Shown piece by piece: positions 26,084 to 35,199 of a stretch of 64,000 nt of DNA (position 1 is the first letter of the stretch; the number at the start of each line of letters is the position of its first letter). Below the pieces are notes generated by a model. That model had not been told where the DNA came from. It searched no databases and worked only from the letters and a program-made list of their open reading frames with translations. Position numbers and translations under genes: made by a program. The DNA is from Jeotgalicoccus marinus DSM 19772. GTDB taxonomy: Bacteria > Bacillota > Bacilli > Staphylococcales > Salinicoccaceae. Where the stretch lies: the NCBI RefSeq assembly GCF_000425825.1, contig NZ_AUEE01000006.1, forward strand, positions 104,100-168,099, in the 5' to 3' direction.

Positions 26084-27185
26084 TGTCTTCACCTGCAAAG
26101 TGTTGATCGAACATGTCCTTATCAAAGTCAGTCATTGTTCGGTCTAATGTGTGTTCTATAAATGATTCATAAATTTCAATATCAGAAGTTGTAGAAATAT
26201 CCACCGCTTCAAGGTCACTTGCCACGTCTTCAATTAATGGTTTTAACTCTAAAGTGTTCGGATATAGTAGCTTAATTTTACTCATCGGCTCATTGACATA
26301 AGACATATTGGATAGCTCAAACTTAAAATAGGCTTGGTCATCGTCGAAAGTCACTTTTTGCTTGATTAAATCCTCATAATCTCCACTGTAAACCTTCACT
26401 TCATGTAGCGGTTTTATGGGTGCGAAGGTCACTTCTTTTTTCTTAGTGTCAATAATTCTATAGCCCTTCGGCTGATTCGTTTCAGAAAATGAGTACTTCA
26501 GTAAAGACCCACTATAAAATGCAGTCCCATGATCCACTGCAAAAGGATGGTGTAAGTGACCGAGTAAGGTGTAGTCAAAATCACTAAAGACATCCGCACT
26601 CACTGCCTCACTCAGCCCCATAGATAAAGGTCTCTCAGAGTCACTTTCTATACTTCCATTTAGATATAAATGGCCAACTAAAACATTTGTCTGTTCTTTA
26701 TTCATATGTTTATTAATTTCTTTTACGATATTTTCATATGCATCTTGATGAGTTTGGATCGTATCATCATTAAAATACACTCGTGCTTCTAGCACTTCAA
26801 CATGCGGTACAAGATAAAAATCAACATCGTCAATTGTCACAGGCTCAGCAACCTTAGAAAGGTCTGTATTTATATAAAAATCAGTTGCTTTAAACCACTC
26901 ACTACCGTAATTGATTCTTTCACGGCTGTCATGATTTCCTGATATAACGATAAGATTTTTGCCGAGTTCTATATTTATTTTATATAGCGTATCGTTAGCT
27001 AGCTTTAAAGCACTTTGTGAAGGGTTTACACGATCAAATATATCACCAGCAACGACAACAGTATCAATTTGATTGTCTTCGATTGCTACTTGTAGTTGGT
27101 CTAATATATAACGCTGGTCATCTATTAAATCTAAACCATTCATTTTTCTACCGATATGCCAGTCCCCAGTATGTAATATTCGCAT
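26070..27185 (-). CDS. sbcD: SbcD, exonuclease subunit of SbcCD
   Basis: Mre11-type calcineurin-fold nuclease, 371 residues. The metallophosphatase motifs are HTGDWHIG at the N terminus, VVAGDIFDR, VISGNHDSRER and LLGHLHHP. I chose the ATG at 27185 (MRILHTGDWHIG) with AAGAGGTG six bases upstream; a GTG nine bases earlier overlaps that site. Translationally coupled to sbcC. Confidence 0.96.
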   Translation of the reverse strand: MRILHTGDWHIGRKMNGLDLIDDQRYILDQLQVAIEDNQIDTVVVAGDIFDRVNPSQSALKLANDTLYKINIELGKNLIVISGNHDSRERINYGSEWFKATDFYINTDLSKVAEPVTIDDVDFYLVPHVEVLEARVYFNDDTIQTHQDAYENIVKEINKHMNKEQTNVLVGHLYLNGSIESDSERPLSMGLSEAVSADVFSDFDYTLLGHLHHPFAVDHGTAFYSGSLLKYSFSETNQPKGYRIIDTKKKEVTFAPIKPLHEVKVYSGDYEDLIKQKVTFDDDQAYFKFELSNMSYVNEPMSKIKLLYPNTLELKPLIEDVASDLEAVDISTTSDIEIYESFIEHTLDRTMTDFDKDMFDQHFAGEDNETE

Positions 27186-27245
27186 GATGGTCACCTCTTA
27201 CAGTCATTATACATATTTATATGTTTAAACGATATGAAGATATAT

Positions 27246-27278
27246 AAAAAACCACACTCAATATATTATTGAGTGTGG
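27246..27278 (-). terminator. Terminator after the yvrJ-like gene
   Basis: CCACACTCAATA pairs perfectly with TATTGAGTGTGG around a three-base loop, followed by six T residues on the minus strand. Confidence 0.92.
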
Positions 27279-27284
27279 CGTCGT

Positions 27285-27404
27285 TTATTTGAGACTTTGA
27301 ATCGTAATAATTAAATCATCCAATTTGTTTTCCACTCTGTGGAGTAAAAAGAATGTAATGACCGCAGGGAAGCCCAAATCACTGACGAATGGTAACCAAT
27401 CCAT
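27285..27404 (-). CDS. YvrJ-family small protein
   Basis: 39 residues: begins MDWLPFVSDLGFPAVITFFL and continues LHRVENKLDDLIITIQSLK. This matches the YvrJ family pattern of a short hydrophobic stretch (GFPxxVTxxLLHRxE) then a charged tail. Its ATG overlaps the stop of the DUF2922 gene (TAATG), so it is translationally coupled, and a terminator follows directly. YvrJ, DUF2922 and DUF1659 genes are commonly neighbours in Bacilli; none has a known function. Confidence 0.82.
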   Translation of the reverse strand: MDWLPFVSDLGFPAVITFFLLHRVENKLDDLIITIQSLK

Positions 27405-27616
27405 TATTTAAGGACTGTTGTTGCAGTGTTTACAATTTTAGCTGAATATAGAGAAACTGGAATGCCTTGATTTGGACGTAGGATATCTTCATCAATAATC
27501 TTTTGTGCCTCAGCTTCAACCTCTGCAGCCGTAATACCTTCTTTAGGGTTATTAATCGTTAATGTAAAACGTTTGTCTTCGTTAGTGGTAAATACTAATA
27601 CTAATTTTTCAGTCAT
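27404..27616 (-). CDS. DUF2922-family protein
   Basis: 70 residues beginning MTEKLVLVFTTNEDKRFTLTI, with NPKEGITAAEVEAEAQKIIDEDIL and a VSLYSAKIVNT end, the DUF2922 pattern. AAGGAGA lies before the ATG. Middle gene of a DUF1659-DUF2922-YvrJ operon. Small, soluble, function unknown. Confidence 0.85.
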   Translation of the reverse strand: MTEKLVLVFTTNEDKRFTLTINNPKEGITAAEVEAEAQKIIDEDILRPNQGIPVSLYSAKIVNTATTVLK

Positions 27617-27638
27617 TTTAATTTCTCCTTTTTATTTT

Positions 27639-27836
27639 TTAGACTACATGTGTGATAACTTTTTCAATGTTGTAATAAGATTCTCCTGTTAAACTTTCAT
27701 AGACTGCAGCTAAGGCATTCAAATTCGCATCTGTACCATCAGTGTTCAGGTTGTTCAAACTTCTTGATTTTGTCACATCTTTACCCGACTCATCTGTGAC
27801 AAAATGAAACATTTTAAGGCTCATGTTCTTTATCAT
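27639..27836 (-). CDS. DUF1659-family protein
   Basis: 65 residues from the ATG at 27836 (MIKNMSLKMFHFVTDESGKD), with RSLNNLNTDGTDANLNALAAVYESLTGESYYNIEKV, typical of DUF1659. The start is fixed by GGGAGGTG six bases upstream; an upstream ATG at 27869 would put the ribosome site inside the gene. First gene of the trio; the divergent neighbour is the yneK-like gene. Confidence 0.82.
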   Translation of the reverse strand: MIKNMSLKMFHFVTDESGKDVTKSRSLNNLNTDGTDANLNALAAVYESLTGESYYNIEKVITHVV

Positions 27837-27880
27837 GTCTTCACCTCCCTTCACTCTATATATCGTCACAAATTATTAAA

Positions 27881-27910
27881 TGGACAAAAAGATTTTAAAG
27901 ACGGTATAAT
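27881..27910 (+). promoter_or_regulatory. SigA promoter of the yneK-like gene
   Basis: TGGACA (27881-27886), 18-base spacer, TATAAT (27905-27910), 26 bases before the start codon. Confidence 0.75.
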
Positions 27911-27935
27911 GTGAGATAAGTGAGAGGTGAAGAAG

Positions 27936-28433
27936 ATGTCATTTGATGTTTTTATGATTCTAATCGCAATCTGGACCTTTATCATGTTGGGTTTAATGAC
28001 CATTGGTGGATTTTTCATGTTCCGAAAGTTTCTTCGCAGAATGCCAAAAGGTGACGGATACTCAGAATTAGATTGGCAGGACTATTATATTGAACAGGCG
28101 CTTCCCTTATGGAATGAAGATGCTAAAGCCTTGTTGAATGAATTAGTCAGTCCAGTTCCAGAGCTCTTTAGAGATGTCGCTAAAGAAAGAATTGCGGGTA
28201 GGATTTCTAAGATTGCACTAGATGAGAAAGTTAAAACAATAGAACTCGATCAGATCATGAAGGGTTATATTATTGCAACACCTAAAAAAGACCATAAGTT
28301 CATGAAGAAAAAATTAAAGCAACTTGATATAGATTACACACCGTACTTAGATCTCTTTGAATATGCAGATGATGAGAAACAGAAGTTCTCTATATTCGAA
28401 CAGACAGAAAAAATTAACAGCAGACCCTCATAG
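27936..28433 (+). CDS. YneK-like DUF2621 membrane protein
   Basis: 165 residues: one N-terminal membrane segment (VFMILIAIWTFIMLGLMTIGGFFMF) then a soluble domain with LDWQDYYIEQALPLW, ALLNELVSPVPELFRDVAKERIAGRI and GYIIATPKKDH, the DUF2621 pattern of B. subtilis YneK. I chose the ATG at 27936, seven bases after AGAGGTG; the earlier in-frame GTG overlaps that site. In Bacillus yneK also adjoins ccdA and ccdC. Here it is convergent with them, the two stop codons abutting. Confidence 0.82.
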   Translation: MSFDVFMILIAIWTFIMLGLMTIGGFFMFRKFLRRMPKGDGYSELDWQDYYIEQALPLWNEDAKALLNELVSPVPELFRDVAKERIAGRISKIALDEKVKTIELDQIMKGYIIATPKKDHKFMKKKLKQLDIDYTPYLDLFEYADDEKQKFSIFEQTEKINSRPS

Positions 28434-28449
28434 GGCCTGCTGTTTTTTG
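28416..28449 (+). terminator. Terminator spanning the convergent ends of yneK-like and ccdC
   Basis: AACAGCAG (28416-28423) pairs with CTGCTGTT (28437-28444), extended inside by CCCT/AGGG, and runs into six T residues. Both stop codons lie within it. Confidence 0.88.
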
Positions 28450-28922
28450 AATTTCATTAATTTCATTAACATGGATAACCGCCACAATAGAATCATTACA
28501 AAGGCAAGTAAGAAAAACATGCCGCCCATTTCTCCTGGTGTCGTGGACAGTGAAAATATATATTTTAAAGCAATTCTTAGAATTAATAATGACATTAAAA
28601 TAATTGGAAAAGCTTTTGTCGTTCTCACATATAGATCATCAGCCTTAACTTCATACTTCGTCGTCCATATAATAACAATAGAAAATAAGAGACCGATTAA
28701 AACTGACTCAAAGATATGAAGTGGTGATAATCTAAAGTATGGGAAGACAAACATTAATGCACCAGTTGACATTGCAACAGGTGGAATCAGTATCTTCTTC
28801 ATTGTCAATGGCGTCTTACTTGCCTTTTGGCGAATGACAATGACTAAGATACCCATCACGACTGCACCTAACGATGCAATCATGAACAATGTATCTTCAA
28901 TTGATTTTAAAAATTCTAGCAT
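28428..28922 (-). CDS. ccdC: CcdC, cytochrome c biogenesis-associated membrane protein
   Basis: 164 residues, about five membrane segments, with family features RQKASKTPLTMKKILIPPVAMSTGALMFVFPYFR and MGGMFFLLAFVMILLWRLSML. I chose the ATG at 28922 with AAGGA nine bases before it; it lies just after the ccdA stop. CcdC accompanies CcdA in Bacillus although its necessity for cytochrome c maturation is unclear. Confidence 0.88.
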   Translation of the reverse strand: MLEFLKSIEDTLFMIASLGAVVMGILVIVIRQKASKTPLTMKKILIPPVAMSTGALMFVFPYFRLSPLHIFESVLIGLLFSIVIIWTTKYEVKADDLYVRTTKAFPIILMSLLILRIALKYIFSLSTTPGEMGGMFFLLAFVMILLWRLSMLMKLMKFKKQQAL

Positions 28923-28923
28923 C

Positions 28924-29628
28924 TTAGAATCCTTGGAATTCTCCAAAGAATGGCTGTAACCAAATGATAATTTGAGTTAGACCATCAAAATATAACAAGA
29001 TTCCCATTAAGATCATGATGACGCCACCAATTTTCATAATCTTACCAGAATACTTGAGCATCCATCTCGTCTTAGATACAAAGAAACTTAAGACAAAGAA
29101 TGGAATACCAAAACCAACACAATAAACGAGCATTAACATCAAAGCATTGTTAGGCTCAGTTGCACTCATGGCGAATATTGCACCAATAATTGGACCATTA
29201 CATGGTGTCCAACCTGCACCAAAAGCCATACCAATTAATATAGACCCGATAAATCCTGACGGTCTATTTTTAAATTCCACCTTGTGGTTTTTCATTAGGA
29301 AATCAAACTTTAAGACGCCGGTAATCACTAGACCGAAAACGACGATAAGTATTGCGCCAATTTGTCTAATGAGATTTCCGTACTCAACTAAGTATCCACC
29401 TAAAAATGATGTTCCAAATCCTAAGGCAATATAGATTAAGCTAAATCCTATTAAGAAAAACAATGTATGTAAAATGGCTCTTCCATTGAATTGCTGTTTC
29501 TCAACCTCGTTATAGCTCATTCCGGTAATATACGACACAAATGCAGGAAATACCGGCAGTACACAAGGGGACACAAAGCTTAGCACACCAGCACCAAAGG
29601 CGAGGAAGAATGTTACTTCTGAACCCAT
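28924..29628 (-). CDS. ccdA: CcdA, membrane thiol-disulfide transporter for cytochrome c biogenesis
   Basis: Carries reducing power across the membrane to keep apocytochrome haem-binding cysteines reduced. 234 residues, six membrane segments; the two redox cysteines are in SPCVLPVFPAF and GWTPCNGP, and GAGVLSFVSPC is typical. I chose the ATG at 29628, eight bases after a run of five G; the ATG at 29643 lacks a good site. The SCO1-like gene at 22.4 kb acts in the same respiratory assembly theme. Confidence 0.93.
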   Translation of the reverse strand: MGSEVTFFLAFGAGVLSFVSPCVLPVFPAFVSYITGMSYNEVEKQQFNGRAILHTLFFLIGFSLIYIALGFGTSFLGGYLVEYGNLIRQIGAILIVVFGLVITGVLKFDFLMKNHKVEFKNRPSGFIGSILIGMAFGAGWTPCNGPIIGAIFAMSATEPNNALMLMLVYCVGFGIPFFVLSFFVSKTRWMLKYSGKIMKIGGVIMILMGILLYFDGLTQIIIWLQPFFGEFQGF

Positions 29629-29707
29629 TAAAAATACCCCCATTCAGAAATATTATATCAAATCTAAAGGGGGTGATGAATGCTTATTCGAGCTTATTTA
29701 TGACAAA

Positions 29708-31486
29708 TTATTGTTGACTGTTTTGTAATTGATACATTTTAAAGTAAATACCATTTAATTTCACCAGTTCATCATGGTTGCCTCTTTCAACTATTTCCCC
29801 CTTGTTTAAAACAAGTATCTCATCAGCATCTTGAATTGTAGAAAGTCGGTGGGCAATCGCCAAGGTCGTTCGTCCCGTGCGCATCTTTTGAAGAGATGTT
29901 TGTATGACGGTTTCTGTCGTTGAGTCAATGTTCGCTGTTGCTTCATCCAATATTAATATTTTTGGTTCCTTAGCCATGGTACGTGCAAAGGCCAGTAATT
30001 GACGTTCCCCACTAGAAAAGTCAGTACCTTTCTCCGTGACCTTTTCATCATAGCGGTTCGGTAGCTTATTAATGAAACTATCAGCATTAACAAAATCTGC
30101 TGCCCATTGAACTTTATCTATAGTCATTTGACTATCATACAATTCTATATTTGAACGTACTGTCCCGTAAAAGATAAAGGGATCTTGTAAGACGAGACCG
30201 ATGTTATTCTTCATGTCTTGTTTGTCGAATGATTTAATCGATGTGCCATCAATTGAAATTTCACCTTGATTAAATTCATAAAAGCGCATGATTAAATTAA
30301 TAATCGAACTTTTACCAGAGCCCGTATGACCGACGAGTGCAGTTGTCGTCCCTTTTGGAACGGTGAAAGTTATATCTTTTAACACATCATTCTTACCATC
30401 ATAAGAGAATGTCACATTTTTAAACTCGACCACGCCATCAGTAATTTGTCCTGTTCCCTCATTATTTTGAGCGGGTTCTAGTCTGTCATCATCCATTAAG
30501 GTAAATACCCTACTCGCTGCAACAAGTGCCTGCTGGAAAATATTTAAACTCATACTCACCTGATTAATCGGTTCAAAAAAGCGTTCCATATACTGAATAA
30601 AGGCAAATATTACACCAGCTGTAACAGATGTTTCAAAACTTAGAAAACCAAAATAAGTCAAAATGACAATGATTGATAGAATATAAATCATATCGATGGC
30701 TGGTCTTAATAGAAGCCCATCGAGCTTTATGTTTTGCATATTATATTTATAGTGAGATTCATTGATTGCTTCAAACTCCTGTTGTAAACGTGCTTCCTGA
30801 TTAAATACTTGAATGATCTTCATACCTTCTATTGATTCTGCAATCTTCGCATTCATATCACTTAAAAGTGCTCTAGCATGCGAGAAATATTTAGCAGAAT
30901 ATTTTCTATAGACGAGTAAAATCAAGATGATTAATGGCATAAAAATTAGTGCAATAAATGCGAGCTTTACATCTAATATAAACATCATCACAAAAGATGA
31001 AACGACCATAAACAATGCCATTAGGAATGTTCCAAGTACATTGGTAAACATATCAACGATGGCCTGGGTATCGTTGGTTAATCTAGAAACCACACTACCT
31101 GACGGCACTTTATCGAAATACTTCATACCAAGGTTACCGACCTTTTCAAACGTATCAATTCTCAGTTGTTGTATAACTTTTAAGGCCAGTTTTTGCAAAT
31201 AGTAGATTTGAGCGTAGGTTGTGACGATTGCAATGAGGTTTACCATAATAAAGGCAATAATCAGCCACATTATATCCGCTTCAGGAAAATATGATAATGT
31301 TAAATAATTATCAATAAAAATCATGACCAAATAAGGGGTCATTACACCCATGACTGTGGATGTCACGAGCATTAATACACAAAGTGCGATTAATCCTTTA
31401 AATGGAAGTGTATACTTTAGTAGTCTTAACAAGACTCTCAGCTGATCTTTGAGTGTTAATGTAAGGATTTCAGTTTGTGCTTCCAT
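29708..31486 (-). CDS. ABC exporter half-transporter, YheH-like (catalytic-site subunit)
   Basis: 592 residues: six membrane helices then an ATPase domain with Walker A GHTGSGKS, signature FSSGERQ, Walker B LILDEATANID and the H-loop IAHRLST, all catalytically intact. The start overlaps the stop of the partner gene (TAATG) with a GGGGGGAG site. With YheI it forms a heterodimeric multidrug exporter of the BmrCD/YheIH type in B. subtilis. Substrate unknown. Confidence 0.9.
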   Translation of the reverse strand: MEAQTEILTLTLKDQLRVLLRLLKYTLPFKGLIALCVLMLVTSTVMGVMTPYLVMIFIDNYLTLSYFPEADIMWLIIAFIMVNLIAIVTTYAQIYYLQKLALKVIQQLRIDTFEKVGNLGMKYFDKVPSGSVVSRLTNDTQAIVDMFTNVLGTFLMALFMVVSSFVMMFILDVKLAFIALIFMPLIILILLVYRKYSAKYFSHARALLSDMNAKIAESIEGMKIIQVFNQEARLQQEFEAINESHYKYNMQNIKLDGLLLRPAIDMIYILSIIVILTYFGFLSFETSVTAGVIFAFIQYMERFFEPINQVSMSLNIFQQALVAASRVFTLMDDDRLEPAQNNEGTGQITDGVVEFKNVTFSYDGKNDVLKDITFTVPKGTTTALVGHTGSGKSSIINLIMRFYEFNQGEISIDGTSIKSFDKQDMKNNIGLVLQDPFIFYGTVRSNIELYDSQMTIDKVQWAADFVNADSFINKLPNRYDEKVTEKGTDFSSGERQLLAFARTMAKEPKILILDEATANIDSTTETVIQTSLQKMRTGRTTLAIAHRLSTIQDADEILVLNKGEIVERGNHDELVKLNGIYFKMYQLQNSQQ

Positions 31487-33261
31487 TAATCTCTCCCCCC
31501 TTCTAGAGAGTCATTTAGCGCATCATTTAAACTTTCTTTTAATGACTGGGCACGGAAGGTTTCTTGATACCAACCATTGTTCTGCATCAGAGCTTCATGA
31601 TTGCCGCGTTCAGCAATGTGTCCATCCTCCATGACTAATATTAAATCTGCATCTCTGACTGCACTCATCCGGTGGGCAGTAATAATATTTGTCTTATCAC
31701 TTCTTACCTTCTTAATATTAGCTAAAATCGCCTTTTCAGTTTCCGCATCGACTGCAGATAAGGAATCATCAAGGATTAAAATATCAGGTGATTGAATCAG
31801 TGCTCTCGCAATTGAAATTCTTTGTTTCTGACCTCCGGACAAGGACACACCACGTTCACCAACGATGGTTTCGTAACCGTTGTGAAAATCCATAATATCA
31901 TTGTGAATATATGCTAAATCTGCTGCCTTATGGATCGTCTTATCGTTTAATGTTGGATCAGTAAAGGCAATATTATTTCTTATGGTTGTTGAGAATAAGA
32001 AATTATCTTGTGGTACATAACCAAACTTCTCTCTTAAGCTAGAAATCTCAATATCTTTAATATTGACGCCACCTATAGAAATAAGACTATCTGAGTCGGT
32101 ATCATATTCTCTTAGTAAAAGTCTGATAATCGCACTCTTTCCAGACCCCGTTCTACCGACTATCCCTAAAGTTTGACCCGGCTTTAATGTGAAGGATATA
32201 TCCGTTAAAGCACTGTCATCAGACCCATCGAACTTAAATTGATCAATATCAAATACGATGTCGCCCTTAGGTAGCTGACGCGTAGTAAAATTCGTTCCTA
32301 TGCCACTTTTTGTTTGAAGCACCTCTTCGATTCTGTCGTAAGAAGCTTTTCCACGTTCCATTAGATTAAAGAACCAACCGAGTGCTAAAAGCGGCCAAAT
32401 CATCATACCTAAGTAAGTTGTAAAAGTGACTAATTGACCGAGACTAATTTCTTCATTGATTACCATCCTCGCCCCGAAAAATATGGATAGGAAATAAGAA
32501 ATTGCAATAATTAAAGTAATCGTTGGATCAAATAATGCATCTACTTTCGCAACTTTTAAGTTTTTATTTACCACATCTTCAGATAAGTCTTCAAAGTCTT
32601 TCAAATCATCTTTTTCATATCCGAATGTTTTAATCACTTTGACACCCGCGACAGATTCCTGACTTTTATCGTTCAGTGAAGAAAAAGCAGCTTGTGCCAC
32701 TCTGAATAAACGGCTTAATACTGAACCATAGTAACTCGTTAGTATGACCATAAAGGGAAGTGGAATCAAAGCAATTAAGGTCAATTTAGGACTCACTGTC
32801 ACTGCCATTGTGACTAAGACTGCAGTGCCCATAATAATTGAGTCCGCTATGGTTAATATGCCTTGACCTGCGGTCATTTGAACAGCATTAATATCATTTG
32901 TTGCATGTGCCATTAAGTCACCCGTACGTCTTTTACCAAAAAATGTCGGAGACATATCAGAATACTTTTTGAATAAGGTCTTTCTTAACAATTTTCCCAG
33001 TCTATTTGCCGCACCAAAAATCATGACCCGCCAGAAAAATCTAAATATGTATGCGAGTATTGCAACTAACAGCAATATACCGGAGAACATGAACAATGTA
33101 TTTACTGTGAGCGTCTCCATTGTAATACCATCTATAAAGCGACCGATAATCTGAGGTGGTACCAGTTCTAATAAAGCGACTAAAATCAGCATCAATAAGC
33201 CTATCAAATAACTTTTTTTCTCACTTGAAAAAAACCACCATAAATCCTTGAATACTCTCAT
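31486..33261 (-). CDS. ABC exporter half-transporter, YheI-like (degenerate-site subunit)
   Basis: 591 residues: six membrane helices and an ATPase domain with Walker A GRTGSGKS, signature LSGGQKQR and H-loop TAHRMSA, but Walker B reads ILILDDS, with aspartate in place of the catalytic glutamate. This is the mark of the non-hydrolysing site in heterodimeric exporters. I chose the ATG at 33261 (MRVFKDLWWFF), nine bases after AAGGGG; the earlier ATG directly touches that site. First gene of the exporter operon. Confidence 0.9.
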   Translation of the reverse strand: MRVFKDLWWFFSSEKKSYLIGLLMLILVALLELVPPQIIGRFIDGITMETLTVNTLFMFSGILLLVAILAYIFRFFWRVMIFGAANRLGKLLRKTLFKKYSDMSPTFFGKRRTGDLMAHATNDINAVQMTAGQGILTIADSIIMGTAVLVTMAVTVSPKLTLIALIPLPFMVILTSYYGSVLSRLFRVAQAAFSSLNDKSQESVAGVKVIKTFGYEKDDLKDFEDLSEDVVNKNLKVAKVDALFDPTITLIIAISYFLSIFFGARMVINEEISLGQLVTFTTYLGMMIWPLLALGWFFNLMERGKASYDRIEEVLQTKSGIGTNFTTRQLPKGDIVFDIDQFKFDGSDDSALTDISFTLKPGQTLGIVGRTGSGKSAIIRLLLREYDTDSDSLISIGGVNIKDIEISSLREKFGYVPQDNFLFSTTIRNNIAFTDPTLNDKTIHKAADLAYIHNDIMDFHNGYETIVGERGVSLSGGQKQRISIARALIQSPDILILDDSLSAVDAETEKAILANIKKVRSDKTNIITAHRMSAVRDADLILVMEDGHIAERGNHEALMQNNGWYQETFRAQSLKESLNDALNDSLEGGRD

Positions 33262-33446
33262 GAAAACCATCCCCTTTTTAACCCCAATATCACTTCAAAT
33301 TTTACCATATATTTCGGATTATGAAATAATACTTGAGATGGATATTCTGTATTTTGCCAACCTTATTAAAGTGGACCTTCGTCAAGGTCACTAAATCAGA
33401 ATACGTGCCGTCGTTTCTCTATCCCAGCACAGCTAATGCTTGAAAC

Positions 33447-33482
33447 AAAAAATCCCACCTGGTAATCACCAAGTGGGAAAAA
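33447..33482 (-). terminator. Terminator after the AbgT gene
   Basis: TCCCACCTGG pairs with CCAAGTGGGA around a six-base loop with a T run on the minus strand, just after the abgT stop. The 180 bases between here and the exporter operon hold no clear gene; a minus-strand stretch (about 33310-33420) reads as an uninterrupted 38-codon frame without a start and is noted separately. Confidence 0.87.
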
Positions 33483-33484
33483 CT

Positions 33485-35023
33485 TTAATATGAAATGCTT
33501 GCACCTGGTCCAAATGGAATACCAAATAGATACCAAACAACAAACAAGATAATCCAAGTAATTAAGAAAATAATTGAGTATGGAAGCATGAGCGACACAA
33601 CTGTACCAATACCGTTGTTCTTACCATATCGTTGTGCGAAAGCGACAATTAATGGGAAGAACGGCATGAGTGGTGAAACAACATTCGTAGTTGAGTCTCC
33701 AATTCTATATGCGGCTTGACTCACTTCCGGAGCGATACCAAGCTGCATAAACATCGGCACAAAAATCGGCGCCATAATTGCCCATTTAGCAGAGTCTGCA
33801 GCGATTACGATGTCAATAATTGCAGAGACCAAGATAAATGTAACAAGCACAGGAATCACACCAATATCCATGCTTTCTAAAAGTTGTGCACCATTAACAG
33901 CAATAACTGTACCTAAATTCGAATAAGTAAAGAGTGCAACAAACTGTGCGGCAAAAAATATCAAGACAATAAAGCCTGCCATAGTCGAAATAGATGAATC
34001 CATTAGCTGTACTGCGTCTTTATCGTTTCTAATCGTCTTATTAATAAAACCGTAAACCAAACCTGGTATTAAGAATACTAACATCATAATGAAAATGATA
34101 CTTGATATGAACGGTGAACCGATTATGCCGCCGTCATCACCACGTAAAGGTGAATTAGGGAAGGCAACAAGTGCAAGTATTCCGATTATAGTTAACACTG
34201 CAGCTACATTCGCCCATCTTAATGCTTTAGTTTCTCTACTTGTAAGATAATCATCTGGGCTATTTTGATCTTTATCAAAATTATAAGCACCTAATCTTGG
34301 TTCAATTACTTTATCTGTAATAATTGTACCTAAAATTACAACTAAGAAAGTCGATGCAAACATAAAATACCAGTTATCAGTCGCTTCAACAATATATGAA
34401 GTATCTAAAATTGCTGCCGCTTCTGTTGTAATTCCTGCTAAAAGCGGATCATTTGTACCGATGAGTAAGTTTGCTGAATAGCCGCCTGCAACACCTGCAA
34501 AGGCTGCTGCAAGTCCTGCTAATGGATGACGTCTAAACCCTAGGAAGATGATTGCTCCAAGTGGCACTAAAACAACATAACCTACACTTGCTGCAACGTT
34601 GGACATTACACCCATAAAAACAACAATTGGTGTGATAAATATCTTAGGTGCTTTCGTTACGACATTAGTCATTAAGGCACTTATGTAACCACTTTTCTCA
34701 GCTACTCCAACACCTAACATAGCCACAAGTACAGGACCTAAAGCGACGAAAGTCGTAAAGTTCTCAACAACACTAGTAAAAATATAGCGAATGCCATCAG
34801 TGGTTAGTAGACTAACGACTTCAACATTAAGTTTCTCTTGATTTCCAGTTTCAGGATTTACACCTGTATACGATACAGTGACTCCAAATAGATAAGCAAT
34901 ATGAGAAATAATAATTACGAGTAATGTAAAAATTAAAAATATAGTAACAGGATGCGGTAACTTATTTCCCCCATATTCAATCCAATCTAAAATAGAGCGT
35001 TTTTCTTTAAGTGAATTATTCAT
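33485..35023 (-). CDS. AbgT-family transporter
   Basis: 512 residues, about eleven membrane segments. Family traits are the opening LDWIEYGGNKLPHPVTIF, GVGVAEKSGYISALM, the GYSANLLIGTNDPLLAGI loop and the C-terminal RIGDSTTNVVSPLMPFFPLI. AbgT relatives import p-aminobenzoyl-glutamate or export sulfonamides. The M20D amidohydrolase at 17.3 kb is the sort of enzyme that cleaves such a substrate, but it is far away. Monocistronic, with AGGAGC before the ATG. Confidence 0.93.
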   Translation of the reverse strand: MNNSLKEKRSILDWIEYGGNKLPHPVTIFLIFTLLVIIISHIAYLFGVTVSYTGVNPETGNQEKLNVEVVSLLTTDGIRYIFTSVVENFTTFVALGPVLVAMLGVGVAEKSGYISALMTNVVTKAPKIFITPIVVFMGVMSNVAASVGYVVLVPLGAIIFLGFRRHPLAGLAAAFAGVAGGYSANLLIGTNDPLLAGITTEAAAILDTSYIVEATDNWYFMFASTFLVVILGTIITDKVIEPRLGAYNFDKDQNSPDDYLTSRETKALRWANVAAVLTIIGILALVAFPNSPLRGDDGGIIGSPFISSIIFIMMLVFLIPGLVYGFINKTIRNDKDAVQLMDSSISTMAGFIVLIFFAAQFVALFTYSNLGTVIAVNGAQLLESMDIGVIPVLVTFILVSAIIDIVIAADSAKWAIMAPIFVPMFMQLGIAPEVSQAAYRIGDSTTNVVSPLMPFFPLIVAFAQRYGKNNGIGTVVSLMLPYSIIFLITWIILFVVWYLFGIPFGPGASISY

Positions 35024-35151
35024 AGAAAGCTCCTCATTATTAGAATACTAAATTATTATACACAGGGCACTTACTTTTCGCTACTAAGTAATACTATGTT
35101 AATTGTTGAATACGTTTTCTAGAGTTAAATAGGTATACTATTCTCAATAAC

Positions 35152-35188
35152 AAAAACTCTCGACGACCTGTTCGGTTATCGAGAGTCT
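35152..35188 (-). terminator. Terminator after the peptide-binding lipoprotein gene
   Basis: ACTCTCGA pairs with TCGAGAGT around a 15-base loop and is followed by five T residues on the minus strand. Confidence 0.82.
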
Positions 35189-35199
35189 TGTTACACTTT

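Noticed and set aside
29673..29717. Two very short plus-strand frames behind a GGGGGTGATGA site (7 and 14 codons)
   Set aside because: No promoter or conserved neighbour seen, both too short to judge, and they lie in a gap between two minus-strand genes.
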